A stretch of 64,000 nt of DNA from Liolophura sinensis (taxonomy: Eukaryota; Mollusca; Polyplacophora; Chitonida; Chitonidae): the NCBI RefSeq assembly GCF_032854445.1, contig NC_088302.1, positions 1,738,001-1,802,000 of the forward strand, written 5' to 3'. Shown piece after piece: positions 47,415 to 59,500 of the stretch (the first letter of the stretch is position 1; every line of letters starts with the position of its first letter). The translations under genes and the position numbers were made by a program. The notes below the pieces were generated by a model that was given only the letters and a program-made list of their open reading frames with translations, ran no database searches and was not told the origin of the DNA.

Positions 47415-48015
47415 CTGAATTCGCTTTGTGTAAAACCTTATAAGTAAAATGTCGGTCTGTGTAAAACAATACGACACGTTATGACTAAAATGTCGCTTTT
47501 TGTAAAACAATATGACACCTTATAAGTAAAATCTGGTTAAAACAATATGACACCTTACAACTAAAATGTCGCTTTTTGTAAAACAATACGACACGTTATA
47601 GCTAAAATGTCGCTCAGTATAAAGCAGTACGACACCTTATAACTAAAATGTCGGTCTGTGTAAAACAATACTACATCTTATAACTAAAATATCGCTCTGT
47701 GTAAAACAATACGACACCTGATAACTAAAATGTCGCTCTGTGTAAAACAATACGACACCTTATAACTAAAATGTCGCTTTGTGTAAAACAGTACGACACC
47801 TTATAACTAAAATGTTGCTCAGTATAAAGCAATACGACACCTTATAACTAAAATGTCACTCTGTGTAAAATAATACTACACCTTATAACTAAAATGTCGC
47901 TCTGAGTAAAACAATACGTAACCTTATAACTAAAATGTGTAAACAATACGACACCTTATAACTAAAAGGTCGCTTTGTGTAAAACATTACGAAACCTTAT
48001 AACTAAAATGTCGCT
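47415..48015. repeat. 41-bp tandem repeat, about 14 copies
   Basis: The unit contains 'AAAATGTCGCTCTGTGTAAA' followed by 'ACAATACGACACCTTATAAC'. The period is 41 bp, with a few shortened copies (about 47530 and 47935). Confidence 0.93.
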
Positions 48016-48029
48016 TTGTCACCTCAATG

Positions 48030-48128
48030 TTTAAAAGGACAGCCCGGTTTCCTCCCACCATAATGCTGGCCGCCGTCGTATTCATGAAATGTTCGGCGTA
48101 GAACACCAATAAAATAAATAAATAAATA
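48030..48128 (+). mobile_element. 5'-truncated SINE
   Basis: Plus-strand 'CCCGGTTTCCTCCCACCATA', then 'ATGCTGGCCGCCGTCGTAT', ending in (AATA)n. Same family as 11015-11163, opposite orientation. Confidence 0.85.
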
Positions 48129-50254
48129 TATAAATCAAAAAGACAGAGAAATGCACATAACTGGCTTCTGTACTTCAGTTGTATATAGCTGTCCTGTTAG
48201 CGGAATATAGATGTATACGCAGCCAATGAGAAAGCGAGTTGAGCTTGCACTACTGGCATGGGGACTTCTGCTTATTCCTGGCAGTGAGAATCCGTTCAAG
48301 TGTCTGCGTGTTTACTGAGGTAGGGAACGCCTCTTTTTGTCGCCTTACGTGGTCACTGGTAGTTCAGCTAATGAAATGATCCAACACCGGCGGCAGTGAG
48401 CAAATCAAACACCCCAAAGCTCCCCGTCTGTCATGGGAACCCGTTAGGTCCGTTAACAGCGAGCGTACTTGAGAGAATTAAGCTTTATTGTTTACGTTAA
48501 GGTTTCACATGCAAAGTCTAAACAGGTAAGGAATTTCGTTTGTAGAATTTCACGTTTATGTTTTAGTCGCAAAATGTACAACATTTCTCACTGTGTGCAT
48601 ATACATGGATGAGCGTGTCAGTTTAGGTGGGCTATAGCTCATACTTATCCTGCTCTATGTCCGTCCCTCGTCGATAGGCGTAACACTGACAACGTCAATA
48701 TATAAGGTTTAGGCTCTATAAATGTTGAGTAATTATAAACAGACCTATATATTGGAGGTTATTTCCTCCAGTTCTAAACAGTCACCAAAGGGCACTATTG
48801 CCGACAGGCGTTAACCATGAAATGCTCTTGAATCTAGTTGGGGTGCACTTCGAAATTGCCATTCAAACTTTTTAGTCAGTACCCATTTGACTTATAAAAT
48901 CACAACGAAACCTTGCCTGTATATCGTCTCCTTCATCAGATCTCTCTGTCCCAGTAATACACATTAAAAGTGTACCTCTGTCACATTTACATTGTTAACG
49001 AATATTCCATAGTTGCAGAATAGCAGAGAGAGGTACCCTGACAAACTATCTGTCATTGGATAATTTAACTTTGCGGTTTGCACAGCAAACAACAAAGCCT
49101 GACTGACAACATATAAATTAGGTATATGTAATTCCATAGGCGAGCCTCTGTACCTCTGTAAGTCGAGGGGCAGTTAGAGCCCACTGAGGATGTGACGTGA
49201 CCAGGTAAATCGTATGTATACTCAGGTCTGCATGGAGCGTTTATAGCTCCGAAATCAATTAATGCGAATCATGCAAATCTGATTATTATATCTTAAAAAA
49301 TGAGTTAGAGATTTTACACCGCCAAATTAATTACACGTACCGGTATATCTATAATTCTAGCAATTTGAAACTGACTTGAAACGACATTTAATGTTATTTT
49401 TTATAAATCTTAAAATTCATGTAGGAATTTATCATTATTCATCAAGAATTGTATAATATTTTAACCAACAGTGTCCCATGCTGTAGTGACTAAGTCATAC
49501 AGAGGCTGGTCTAGCCATGCATGTAGAAGAAACTGTTCTACCTGCCTGGTTTAACACAAACGCGTTCTGTTTATGTTAATGTCACTGTGTTTAATATTAC
49601 TGTAAAGACTTGAGGAGAAATATTGGTGAGTTCTGCACTTCGCCCGTAACGTATTGGGGGTAAAAACATACGGCTTGTTGAATAGCCTTCATGAGTTCAC
49701 TCCTGCTACACTGCCCTCCTCTCCTCTGTCCAGGACTGTTTCTTTGTGCACATCAACATGTGGTGCATGTAGCTAGAAGCATTAAGCACCACCTTTATAA
49801 TTAGATTTAAAATTAAGCTTTTTATGTCGCACGTTTTTCCAACCGCCGTAAATCTATTTCTTGAATCAACCATTTGTATTACTAATTGTCAATCGAAGGA
49901 AAAAAAATTTCGATTAATCTTACTAAATTCCTAGTACATTCAGGTCTATGTGACCATGTGGAGATGTGATCATGTGGAGATGTGACCATGTGGAGATGTG
50001 ACAAAGCGATAGACAAACACGTAGTGTAAATTAAAACGCAGCCAGCTGCTGAGGTTTGAAAAGAGAAAACACGACGATTTTCTAATATTAAACGGTCTGT
50101 AACATTTTGTATCCAAAGCTGCGGCATATGAAGTGTATGTCGTAAGACAGGAGAGAGTGCTTCCTGTCGGAATCCGTGTATCTAAGGGGTCCATGGCAGC
50201 CGTGGGTTTCTGCCAGAATTTCTGCGTGAATTTAAAGTGTAATGAGTCAATTTT
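48129..50254 (+). other. Non-coding DNA with candidate first exon of gene B
   Basis: A plus-strand donor 'AGTCTAAACAG|GTAAGGAA' ends a possible non-coding exon at 48525. A CCAAT box (GCAGCCAATGAG) lies at about 48222. The first good acceptor before coding sequence on this strand is at 54400, so a 5.9-kb 5'-UTR intron is possible. Nothing else recognised. Confidence 0.3.
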
Positions 50255-50500
50255 CACACCAACAGTGGTTTAGAGAGTAATAAACAAATATCTACAACAA
50301 CAGTGGTTTTCTGCCATGAGTCTAGAGAGCAATGAGCGAATTGCCATAGCAACAATGTTTTTTTTTTGTCGGAACCCATGAGTTTAGAGAGCAATAAATA
50401 TCCATAGCAAAAGCGGTTCTCTGCCAGAATCTGTGAGTCTAGGCGGTTCTCTGCTAGAGCCTGTGAGTCTAGAAAACAATGAGCAAATATTAGTGGTTTT
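50255..50500. repeat. Degenerate tandem repeat
   Basis: Recurring 'GTGGTTTTCTGCCATGAGTC', 'TAGAGAGCAATGAGCGAAT' and 'CTATAGCAACA'-like blocks in about four irregular copies. Confidence 0.7.
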
Positions 50501-51567
50501 CACCAGTAAATAATTAACAGTCCGTCGACAGAGAATTTAGATGCTATTGACAGGACTGCGCTAAAATAACAGTGCCCAGTCCATTGTCCAGTGGCTATAA
50601 CGACGCCCTCACAGGACATTGTGACTGGAGATCAATTAAAAACGGATACAAGACTATTCCATTATTGTTGTAAGTCACGGTGCGGCTATTATAGAGCAGT
50701 GGCAGTTGTCTGGCGGTTGACATATTGTGAGAACTGGTCAGATTGCGAAAGGGTGAAAGGAGCAAGTCGAGAGACGCCCCGCCCTAAGGTATAAAAAAAA
50801 AGTACCTAAGGTTGTCAGCTTTATATAGGGCCATTGATATCATGCAATTGTCCATCAGCTATAGGGCAAATGACCGGAATGACGTCTCAGGCCAAGTCTG
50901 GACCGGTACCCTCTACCCCTTCGCCACAGTGGAACGTTAAGGAGTACAGTGTGTGTGTGGGGGTGGGGGTGGGGTAGGGGTGGGGGTGGGGGGTGGGGGT
51001 GAGTGGGATGGAGACAGTAGGCTTCATAGAAGATAGATAGATTGATTTGTATAAACTTTCGAGACGTGAGCTTCTGGCCATGGGATCATGAAGTGATCTT
51101 AGACTTAAGCCAAAATTTCAAATCACAATAAAATTGTTGTTTATTATGTTACGACGTCAAAATCTTGCTTGACAACGTAAATCCTGGGTAAGTTATCCTA
51201 GAACAAATTTCAGCTAAAAAAGCGGAAAGGAACATACCAAATGTAATATCTGAAGTTTTGACTTAAGTCGAAGACCGCTTCGTGGTCCCGGAGCCAGGCG
51301 CCGTTTCCACAAAGCCGTTTGTGACTCAAATTAAAATTTAAAATCTCTGCACAATGCTCAGTTTTTGGTACTGAAAGTTGAAATTTATACACATTTGTGT
51401 TAAGATAACGTTAATGACGTGTAAAAATTTTGAATTTCTACAGCCGAAAATTAAGCTTTAAGAGCGCATTTCCAATTAAGTCATAAATGTTTTGTGGAAT
51501 TGGCTCCTGGTCACAAAATGCATGACTTGTACTGTATTATGGCAGGCCTTAAATGTTAATTAAATTA
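50501..51567. other. Non-coding DNA with G-rich tract
   Basis: GGGGGTGGGG-type sequence at about 50951-51006 can form G-quadruplexes. No gene is recognised in the rest. Confidence 0.6.
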
Positions 51568-51740
51568 GCACAGAAAGCCATGGAGCTAAGCCAGAAAGCC
51601 GTGGAACTAAGCCAAAAAGCCATGGGGCTAAGTCAGAAAACAATGGTGATAAGTCAGAAAGCCATGGGGCTAAGTCAGAAAGCCATGGGGCTAAGTCAGA
51701 AAACCATGGGCCTATGTCAGAAAACCATGGGGCTAATTCG
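51568..51740. repeat. 21-bp in-frame tandem repeat, 8 copies
   Basis: The unit 'CAGAAAGCCATGGGGCTAAGT' (written CAGAAAGCCATGGGG + CTAAGT) is a multiple of three and open on both strands. Plus translation is a 7-residue 'GLSQKAM' repeat within a 64-codon ORF. No start context, splice frame or conservation supports a gene. Confidence 0.9.
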
Positions 51741-52749
51741 GCAATAAAAGCTGTTTTACACATATGTATATGTCAAGTAAACAGAGCAGCTATAAACGTA
51801 GTCTGCTGGAAAGTTATATTTTGTCGAACCGAAGTTGTGACTTTAACCAAGTCTGTAGCAGAGTCGGAGAATTGTAGTGTTACGTATTATATACCGTTAT
51901 ACCTCATGCAAGGGTTTGCTTTCAGGAGTACAATTCCACAAAGCAGGGGTATTCACCAACTTAAAGGAGAAGAAAATGTAAATATGAAACAAATACTATT
52001 GAAAAGAGTATACATTTCCTCGCAAGTGCATGCCATAAAAAATTCTAATGTGTACCTCAAGTTGATAAATTATAAATGAAGTCAGCGCCAAACTCCGCTG
52101 TGGGCGACTCAATTTTGCCTAAGAGCTAGTTCTGAAGTCTTCTGTGTTAGGAGGAGAAATGCCGTCGGAGCCCACTGAAGTTCAGATGGTATATATCCAG
52201 TAGAAGTCTTCTTTCCAGAAGGTAGCGAACAGTAAAGTTCGATTTCCGCTTGACAATCGGGAAACCTGAATGTTGGACGTACGTTCCTAGTTTACCCGAA
52301 CAAGCTGGCAGTTTTAACGACTCTCATTGGCTGAGAGGCAACACACTCCCAGCATAAATTACAGGGTGTTAAAGATGGAAGACGCGATGGATTCAGCGAT
52401 TTATGCCAGCTTTGCCGTTTTCAGGCTTTACGTGTATGGTGAGGAAAAATCGCAAAATTATGCAGCAGCCACCAAAAGATAGAAAAAATGTGCCCTTTTC
52501 AGCCTATAGCGTCATTTTTTAAGTTTTCTTTTCCTTTAAGCCTGCCAAAGGAAACATATAAACAAAAGGAATACCCTTGTGTACTATACTACGTATAAGG
52601 GACAGAAAGGGCGACAGATCTTCACCTTGCCGTAGCGAATAATAACATTCAGTTAAAGGGACCTCACTTCTACATGCAAAATTAGAAACTCAAGATATCG
52701 ACGAAAAGTAAAGGGTAAGTAACAGCTTCAACATTCTGATGTAAAATAA
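51741..52749. other. Non-coding DNA upstream of gene B
   Basis: Only small ORFs, including a 35-codon one at 52375-52482. No recognisable gene or repeat. Confidence 0.5.
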
Positions 52750-53870
52750 CAATATACAGACTTGCACTCGCCAGAGACACATGTATGGAGGCAATATCGT
52801 GTGATGCAAGGTGACAAAATACAGATTTGCACTATCCAGAGACACGTGTATGGGGGCAATATTGTGTAACGCACAGTGACAATATACAAACTTGCTTTCG
52901 CCAGAGACACATGTATGGGGGCAATATTGTGTGATGCACAGTGGCAATATACAGATTTCTACTAATCAGAGACACGTGTATGGGGGCAGTATTGTGTGAT
53001 GCACAGTGACAATTTACAGAATTGCACTCGCCAGAGACACATGTATGGGGGCAATATTGAGTGATCCATAGTGACAATATACAGATTTGCACTAGCCAGA
53101 GACACATGTATGCGGGCAATATTGTGTGATGCACAGTGACAATATACAGATTTGCACTAGCCAGAGACACATGTATGGGGGTAATATTGTGTGATTCACA
53201 GTGACAATATACAGATTTGCACTCGCCAGAGACACATGTATGGGGGCAGTATTGTGTGATGCACAGTGACAATATACAGATTTCCACTAATCAGAGACAC
53301 ATGTATGGGGGCAATATTGAGTGATGCACAGTGACAATATACAGATTTCCACTACTCAGAGACACGTGCATGGGGGCAGTATTGTGTGATGCACAGTGAC
53401 AATATACAGATTTCCACTACTCAGAGACACGTGCATGGGGGCAGTATTGTGTGATGCACAGTGACAATATACAGATTTCCACTACTCAGAGACACGTGTA
53501 TGGGGGCAATATTGTGTGATGCACAGTGACAATATACAGATTTCCACTAATCAGAGACACGTGTATGGGGGCAGTATTGTGTGATGCACAGTGACAATTT
53601 TTACAGAATTGCACTCGCCAGAGACACATGTATGGGGGCAATATTGTGTGATGCACAGTGGCAATATACAGATTTGCACAAGCCAGAGACACATGTATGG
53701 GGGCAATATTGTGTGATGCACAGTGACAATATAGATTTGCCCTAGCCAGATACACAAGTATGGGGTACTCATGTATTGTGTGATGCACAGTGACAATATA
53801 CAGATTTGCCCCAGCCAGATACACAAGTATGGAGTATACATGTATTGTGTGATGCACGGTGACAATATTG
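52750..53870. repeat. 65-bp tandem repeat, about 17 copies
   Basis: The unit contains 'GCCAGAGACACATGTATGGG', 'GGCAATATTGTGTGATGCAC' and 'AGTGACAATATACAGATTT'. Starts at 52764 and 52829 give the 65-bp period. All three minus-strand frames are open through the repeat, producing ORFs up to 151 codons that are artefacts. Copies fall into CACTCGCC, CACTAGCC and CACTAATC/CACTACTC variants. Confidence 0.95.
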
Positions 53871-54400
53871 AGAGAAAGAACCCAAAAGTAGCGACAACTG
53901 AGTAATGTGAGAATCAACTAGATTTGGCTTAGTGAGACTGGTGTTATCTCAGATCTAGCAAGCGACTTGTCAGTAAAGGAACAGGCTACTAGATTTGCCT
54001 GTAGTAGGAAAAGCTACAAGATCTAGTCATAGGCAATTTATATTCGTTTATTGTTCAAACGGAGAGTGTATTCAACAGTCGAGACAAAGAAAGAAGCAGT
54101 GTGATCAGTAAGTCCTGTGTCACCAAGGCAACCAAAATACGCGTCCAATAAAAATTAGAAAGAAGCAATTTGAAATAAAATTGGGTAAATCTATAAAGGC
54201 AGCGAAAGCAGTGACCTGGATTCCGTCGGTAGAGTTTGGCACAATCCTGTATTTGGGTGTATTTCTTGATTTGATTGTTTTTTTAGCCCATTGTTCTTGT
54301 GTATACAAACTATATGTGTTATGTGGAATCTGTAGAAAAAGATTGTACTGTCATGTGATCTCAAATGTCTCTATTTGTCTCTAAATGTTTCTATTTTCAG
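53871..54400. other. Probable intron end before gene B
   Basis: Non-coding. Ends in a strong 3' splice site, 'CTAAATGTTTCTATTTTCAG', with the exon beginning at 54401. Confidence 0.55.
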
Positions 54401-54434
54401 GCTTTCTGTTTGCGAGACATTCTTCAAGGGGATC

Positions 54435-55832
54435 ATGACTGCCAGGCGAGTGGACTTAAGGTTGTTGTTTCTACGCATGATTGGGATAGCCATGTATATT
54501 ATTATGCTGAAACTTCCCCAAATTAAATTTTTTAAATGGCATGAATATAGCCCCAAGGAGAGCGAATCGTTGTGGATCCAGCTGATTGTGACCATTTCCA
54601 GATTTTCCATCATAATCACTACTTTTCCATTCGCTGTGTTGAACTTCGCCGGCCTCGTAACTTTGTGTTTCTTCCCCACACGACATACCAAGCCTAAGTA
54701 TTCACCTCTTCTGGCCCCGTTCATATGCTTCCGCGTTGTCACGCGGGGACTTTTTCCTGAACTTGTTCAGCAAAATGTTGAAAAGAACAGAGAGACTTGC
54801 TTAAAAAGTGGATTAGCGAAGTTTATGTTTGAAGTCGTTACTGACAGGCCAATATACCTCCTTGAGAATAAATTCACACTTGAACAGGTAGTCCCGCCCT
54901 ACTACCAGACTCCAAATAATAGCTTGTTCAAGGCGCGAGCGCTTCACTATTGCAACGAGCCAGAAATAAACCAACTGGGTCCCAACGACTGGATAGTTCA
55001 CCTGGACGAAGAAACTGTCCTTACAGAGGACTCCGTAATAGGTATCTTAAACTTTGTGTCAAGCGGTGACGCCGACTTTGGACAAGGGGCGATAACCTAC
55101 GCTAGCGGTCATGTGGTCAACTGGGTGACGACATTGATTGACGGCTTCAGAGTAGGTATCGATTACTGTTATCTGCGATTCTCCCTGAAAGTATTACAGC
55201 GTCCTATTTTCAACTGGAAAGGGTCCTACATGGTGGCCAGAGCAGGAGCAGAGCATGATGTTTCCTTCGATAACGGTGTGGAAGGTTCAATCGCCGAAGA
55301 CTGTTTCTTCGGTGCCGTTGCTTGTTCAAAGGGATACCGGTTCGGTTTTATCGAAGGTGAAATGTTGGAAGAAAGCGTTTACACTTTTGCCGATTTCATC
55401 CGCCAGAGGAAACGATGGAACAAAGGAATTTACCTGACGGCGCGCAGCCCAAATATCCCCATTCGCCATAAAATAGGAATATTGTTGATGTCTTTTGCAG
55501 CCCTTTTTCTCCCATTTATTGTCTTCGGAGTTGTCTTGGACACGTTATCAAACGTGCCCAGTCTGCAGATCACGGAGCTAATACTGAGGTTTGTGCGTGT
55601 TTTCTATACTTACCTCTTTGTTTTTGGGAATTACAATAACTTGAATAGAAGCAGATTTCACCTTGTGCACAGGGTGTGTATTTCTATCCTGTCTATACTG
55701 GTTCAGCCGGTCTGTGCTGTGTTGGAGTGCATTGCGTCTCTCTGTAATACACTGACGTTAAATGATATAGACTTCTACATCGTCCAGAAGAGCCCTGAGC
55801 TTTGTTTGAAGGACAGTGGAGCATTTGTTTGA
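54435..55832 (+). CDS. egh: Egghead/BRE-3-type beta-1,4-mannosyltransferase (GT2), paralog B
   Basis: An intact 465-codon paralog of gene A with the same predicted reaction (mannose onto glucosylceramide). Motifs, numbered from the chosen start: 'DWIVHLDEET' 185-194 (D191), 'NWKGSY' 260-265, 'AEDCFFG' 287-293, 'QRKRW' 324-328. An N-terminal hydrophobic segment (8-26), one at about 48-80 and C-terminal ones (345-370, 385-400, 410-436) predict a multi-pass Golgi/ER protein. The open frame extends to an ATG at 54375, but that lies upstream of an excellent splice acceptor ending at 54400, so the ATG at 54435 is preferred and gives a length matching paralog A. Its last 15 residues differ completely from A. 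Poly(A) signals lie at 56392 and 56432. Loss of ancestral activity cannot be excluded, but all visible motifs are kept. Confidence 0.87.
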   Translation: MTARRVDLRLLFLRMIGIAMYIIMLKLPQIKFFKWHEYSPKESESLWIQLIVTISRFSIIITTFPFAVLNFAGLVTLCFFPTRHTKPKYSPLLAPFICFRVVTRGLFPELVQQNVEKNRETCLKSGLAKFMFEVVTDRPIYLLENKFTLEQVVPPYYQTPNNSLFKARALHYCNEPEINQLGPNDWIVHLDEETVLTEDSVIGILNFVSSGDADFGQGAITYASGHVVNWVTTLIDGFRVGIDYCYLRFSLKVLQRPIFNWKGSYMVARAGAEHDVSFDNGVEGSIAEDCFFGAVACSKGYRFGFIEGEMLEESVYTFADFIRQRKRWNKGIYLTARSPNIPIRHKIGILLMSFAALFLPFIVFGVVLDTLSNVPSLQITELILRFVRVFYTYLFVFGNYNNLNRSRFHLVHRVCISILSILVQPVCAVLECIASLCNTLTLNDIDFYIVQKSPELCLKDSGAFV

Positions 55833-56450
55833 GGATACGTAAATTAGGAAATGTGACAGACACTGATATATTTAATATCGACTTATTCAAGGAAAACACA
55901 GCCCTGACTTTTCGCAAAGCAGAATTGTAACCGTGTTATTTTTTTGTCCTGAAACAGTTTTGTAACTGTAACTGTCTGAGAATGACGTTGTGCCTTTAAC
56001 GAATTGTCATCACCAGCCTACACATACACGGTGCAAAAAGTTACCCTATTCTAACGGTGAGACTAACGATGTGAACTCGGAATTTATATCAGTATAGTAA
56101 AGCATTTCACATTATTTACTACAGCTGCAAGATTAAAGTGAGATGGGGTATCATGCTTGCAATGTGCACCCTGTATCTCGTGTCGGTATAGGTCTGCTTA
56201 CAAGATGACGTGAATGATATGATCACCGATGTAAGTGTTCTAATCAGACAATACTGGGCTATCCAGGCCGACAACTCTAAAGTATACATGTTTTATATTT
56301 TATTTTATATTTTTATCATTACTGGTATTTATAAACATTCCAAACTCATGAAACACAATCATTTTCTATTGTGGTCTATGTGTGGCTAAATAATAAACTA
56401 TATGATGTGTTATTAACAATATCGCGAGTCAAATAAATATATTTCTAGCT
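55833..56450 (+). other. Probable 3' UTR of gene B
   Basis: AT-rich sequence after the TGA, with AATAAA at 56392-56397 and 56432-56437. The 80-bp satellite starts about 150 bp further on. Confidence 0.55.
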
Positions 56451-56599
56451 TACGTCCTGTGTGTCCTAGTTGAATTTGATATTTGATTTTACTTTTTGAC
56501 TTAAGGCACTGAACCACTGGCCAATCAGATCACGCCTACAGATTAAAATTTGTTACAAAGGTGGTTTGTCAGGTAGCTGGCGAACTAAAAAGGATGGTT

Positions 56600-59500
56600 T
56601 CCGTTATGGACTGTTCGGACCGCCTAGATTAGAGCGTACACGTAGACGTCACACAGTTCCCCGGTACCCTGTATGAGTGAGCCAAAGCTCAAGACCGCCT
56701 AGACTACAGCGTAGACTTTACACAGCACTCGAAGTGTTCCCCGGTGCCGAGTATTAGTAAACCACAGCTCCGCACTGCCCAGACTACGGAGTAAAAATAT
56801 CACACAGCACTCGGCCTGTTCGCCTGTACCCTGTATGAGTGAGCCACAGCTTCGAACTGCCTACACTACAGCGTACACATCAAACAACACTCGGTCTGTT
56901 CTCCGGTACTCTGCATGAGTGAGCCATACCTCCGGACTGCCCAGTCTACAGAGTACACACCACACAGCACTCTGCCTGTTCCCCGGTACTCTGTATGACT
57001 GAGCCAAAGCTCCGGACCGCCCAGGCAACAGGCTACACATCACACAGCACTCGGCCTGTTCCCCTGTACCCTGTATGACTCAGCCAAAGCTACGGACTGC
57101 CTAGAATACACCGTAAACATATCACACAGCACTCGGCATGTTCCCCGGTACCCCGTATGAGTGGGCCACAGCTCCGGACTGCCCAGACAACACCGTAAGC
57201 ATATCACACAGCACTCGGTCTGTTCCCCTGTACCCTGTATGAGTGAGCCACAGCTCCGGACTACCTAGACTACACCGTAAAGATATCACACAGCACTCGA
57301 CCTGTTCCCCGGTACTCTGTATGAGTGAGCCAAAGCTCCGGACTGCCTAGACTACAGCGTACACATCACACAACACTCGGTCTGTTCTCCGGTACGATGT
57401 ATAAATGAGCCAAAGCTCCAGACTGTCCAGACTACAGCGTACACATCACACAACACTCGGTCTGTTCTCCGGTATTCTGTATGACCGTGCCAAAGCTCCG
57501 GACTGCCCAGACTACAGGGTACACATCACACAGCACTCTGCCTGTTCCCCAGTACACTGTATGACTGAGCCATAGCTTGGGATTGCCCAGACTACAGCGT
57601 ACACATCACACGGAACAATGCCTGTTCTCCGGTACCTTGCATAAGTGAGCCACACCTCCGGACTGCCCAGACTACAGCGTAAACATCACACAGCACTGTG
57701 CCTGTTCCCCGGTACCCTGTATGAGTATGCCACACCTCCGGACTGCCCAGACTACAGCGTACACATCACAAAACACTAGGTCTGTTCCCCGGTACTCTGT
57801 ATGAGTGAGCCACAGCTTGGGATTGCCCAGAATACAGCGTACACATTACACAGCACTCTGCCTGTTCCCCGGTACCCTGTATGACTGAGGCACAGCTTCG
57901 GACAGCCCAGACTACAGCGTACACATCACACAGCACTCTGCCTGTTCCCTGGTACTCTGTATGAGTGATCCAAAGCTCCGGACTGCCAAGACTACAGCGT
58001 ACACATCACACAGCAATCAACCTGTTCCCCGGTACTCTGTATGACTGAGCCAAAGCTCTGGACTGCCCAGACAAATCTGTTCTACGGTACTCTGTATGAC
58101 TGAGCCAAAGCCCCGGACTGCCTAGACTACAGTGTACACATCACACAACACTCGGTCTGTTTCCCAGTACCCTGTATGGGTGAGCCAAAGCTCCGGACTG
58201 CCCAGGCTACAGCGTACACATCACACAACACTCGGTGTGTTCATCAGTACCCTGTATGACCGAGCCAAAGCTCCGGACTGATCAGACCACAGCGTACACA
58301 TCACACAGCACTCGGCCTGTTCAACGGTACTCTGTATGACTAAACCAAATCTCCAGACTGCCCAAAGTACAGCGTACACATCACACAGCACTCGGTCTGT
58401 CCTCCGGTACTCTGCATGAGTGAGCCACACCTCCGGCTGCCCAGTCTACAGACTACACATCACACAGCACTCTGCCTGTTCCCCGGTACTCTTTATGAGT
58501 GAACCACACCTCCGAACTGCCCAGTCCACAGCGTACACATCACACAGCACTCTGCCAGTTCCCCGGTTTTCTGCATGAGTGAGCCACAGCTTGGAATTGC
58601 CCAGACTACAGCCTACACATCATACAGCACTCGGCCTGTTCCCCGGTACCCTGTAAGACTGAGCCAAAGCTCCGTACTGCCCAGACTATAGCGTACACAT
58701 CACACAGCACTCTGCCTATTCCCTGGTACCCTGTATGAGTTAGCCAAAGGTTGGGACTGTCCAGACTACATCGTACACATCACACGGCACTCTGTCTGTT
58801 CTCCGGCACTCTGTATGAGTGATGCAAAGCTCCGGACTGCCCAGATTACAGCGTACACATCACACGGCACTCGGCACTCTGCCTGTACCCCGGCACTCTG
58901 TATGAGTGAGCCACAGCTCCGGAATGCCCAGCCTACCTCGTACACATCACATGGCATTCTGCCTGTTCCCCGGTGCTCTGTATAAGTGAGCCACACCTCC
59001 GGACTGCCCAGACTACAGCGTACACATCACACGGCACTCTGCCTGTTCCCCGGTACCCTGTATGATTGAGCCAAAGCTCCAGACTGCCCAGACTACAGCG
59101 TACACTTCACACAACACTCTCCCTGTTCCCCGGTACCCTGTATGAGTGAGTCAAAGCTCCGGACTGCCAAGACTAGAGCGTACTTATTACAAAACACTCC
59201 GTCTGTTCTTCGGTACTCTGAATGAGTGAGCCAAAGCTCCGGACTGCCCAGGCTACCTCGTACACATAACACTGCACTCGGCCTGTTCCCAGGTACTCTG
59301 TATGATTGAACCACACCATGGACTGCCCAGTCCACAGCATACACATCACACAGCACTCTGCCTGTTCCCCGGTTTTCTGCATGAGTGAGCCACAGCTTGG
59401 GATTGCCCAGACAACAGCGTACACATCACACAACAGTCGGTTTGTTCTCCGGTACTCTGTATGAGTAAGCCACAGCTCCGGGCTGTGCAGTCCACAGCGT

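Noticed and set aside
52375-52482. 35-codon ORF beginning MEDAMDSAIYASFAV
   Set aside because: Acceptable start context but too short, with no recognised relative or downstream exon. It could be a chance ORF or part of an unrecognised repeat.
52832-53917. Minus-strand ORFs of 104-151 codons
   Set aside because: Pure 65-bp repeat translation cycling through three open frames.
54375-54434. Longer N-terminus for gene B starting at 54375
   Set aside because: That ATG lies upstream of a strong 3' splice site ending at 54400. The downstream ATG gives a length matching paralog A.
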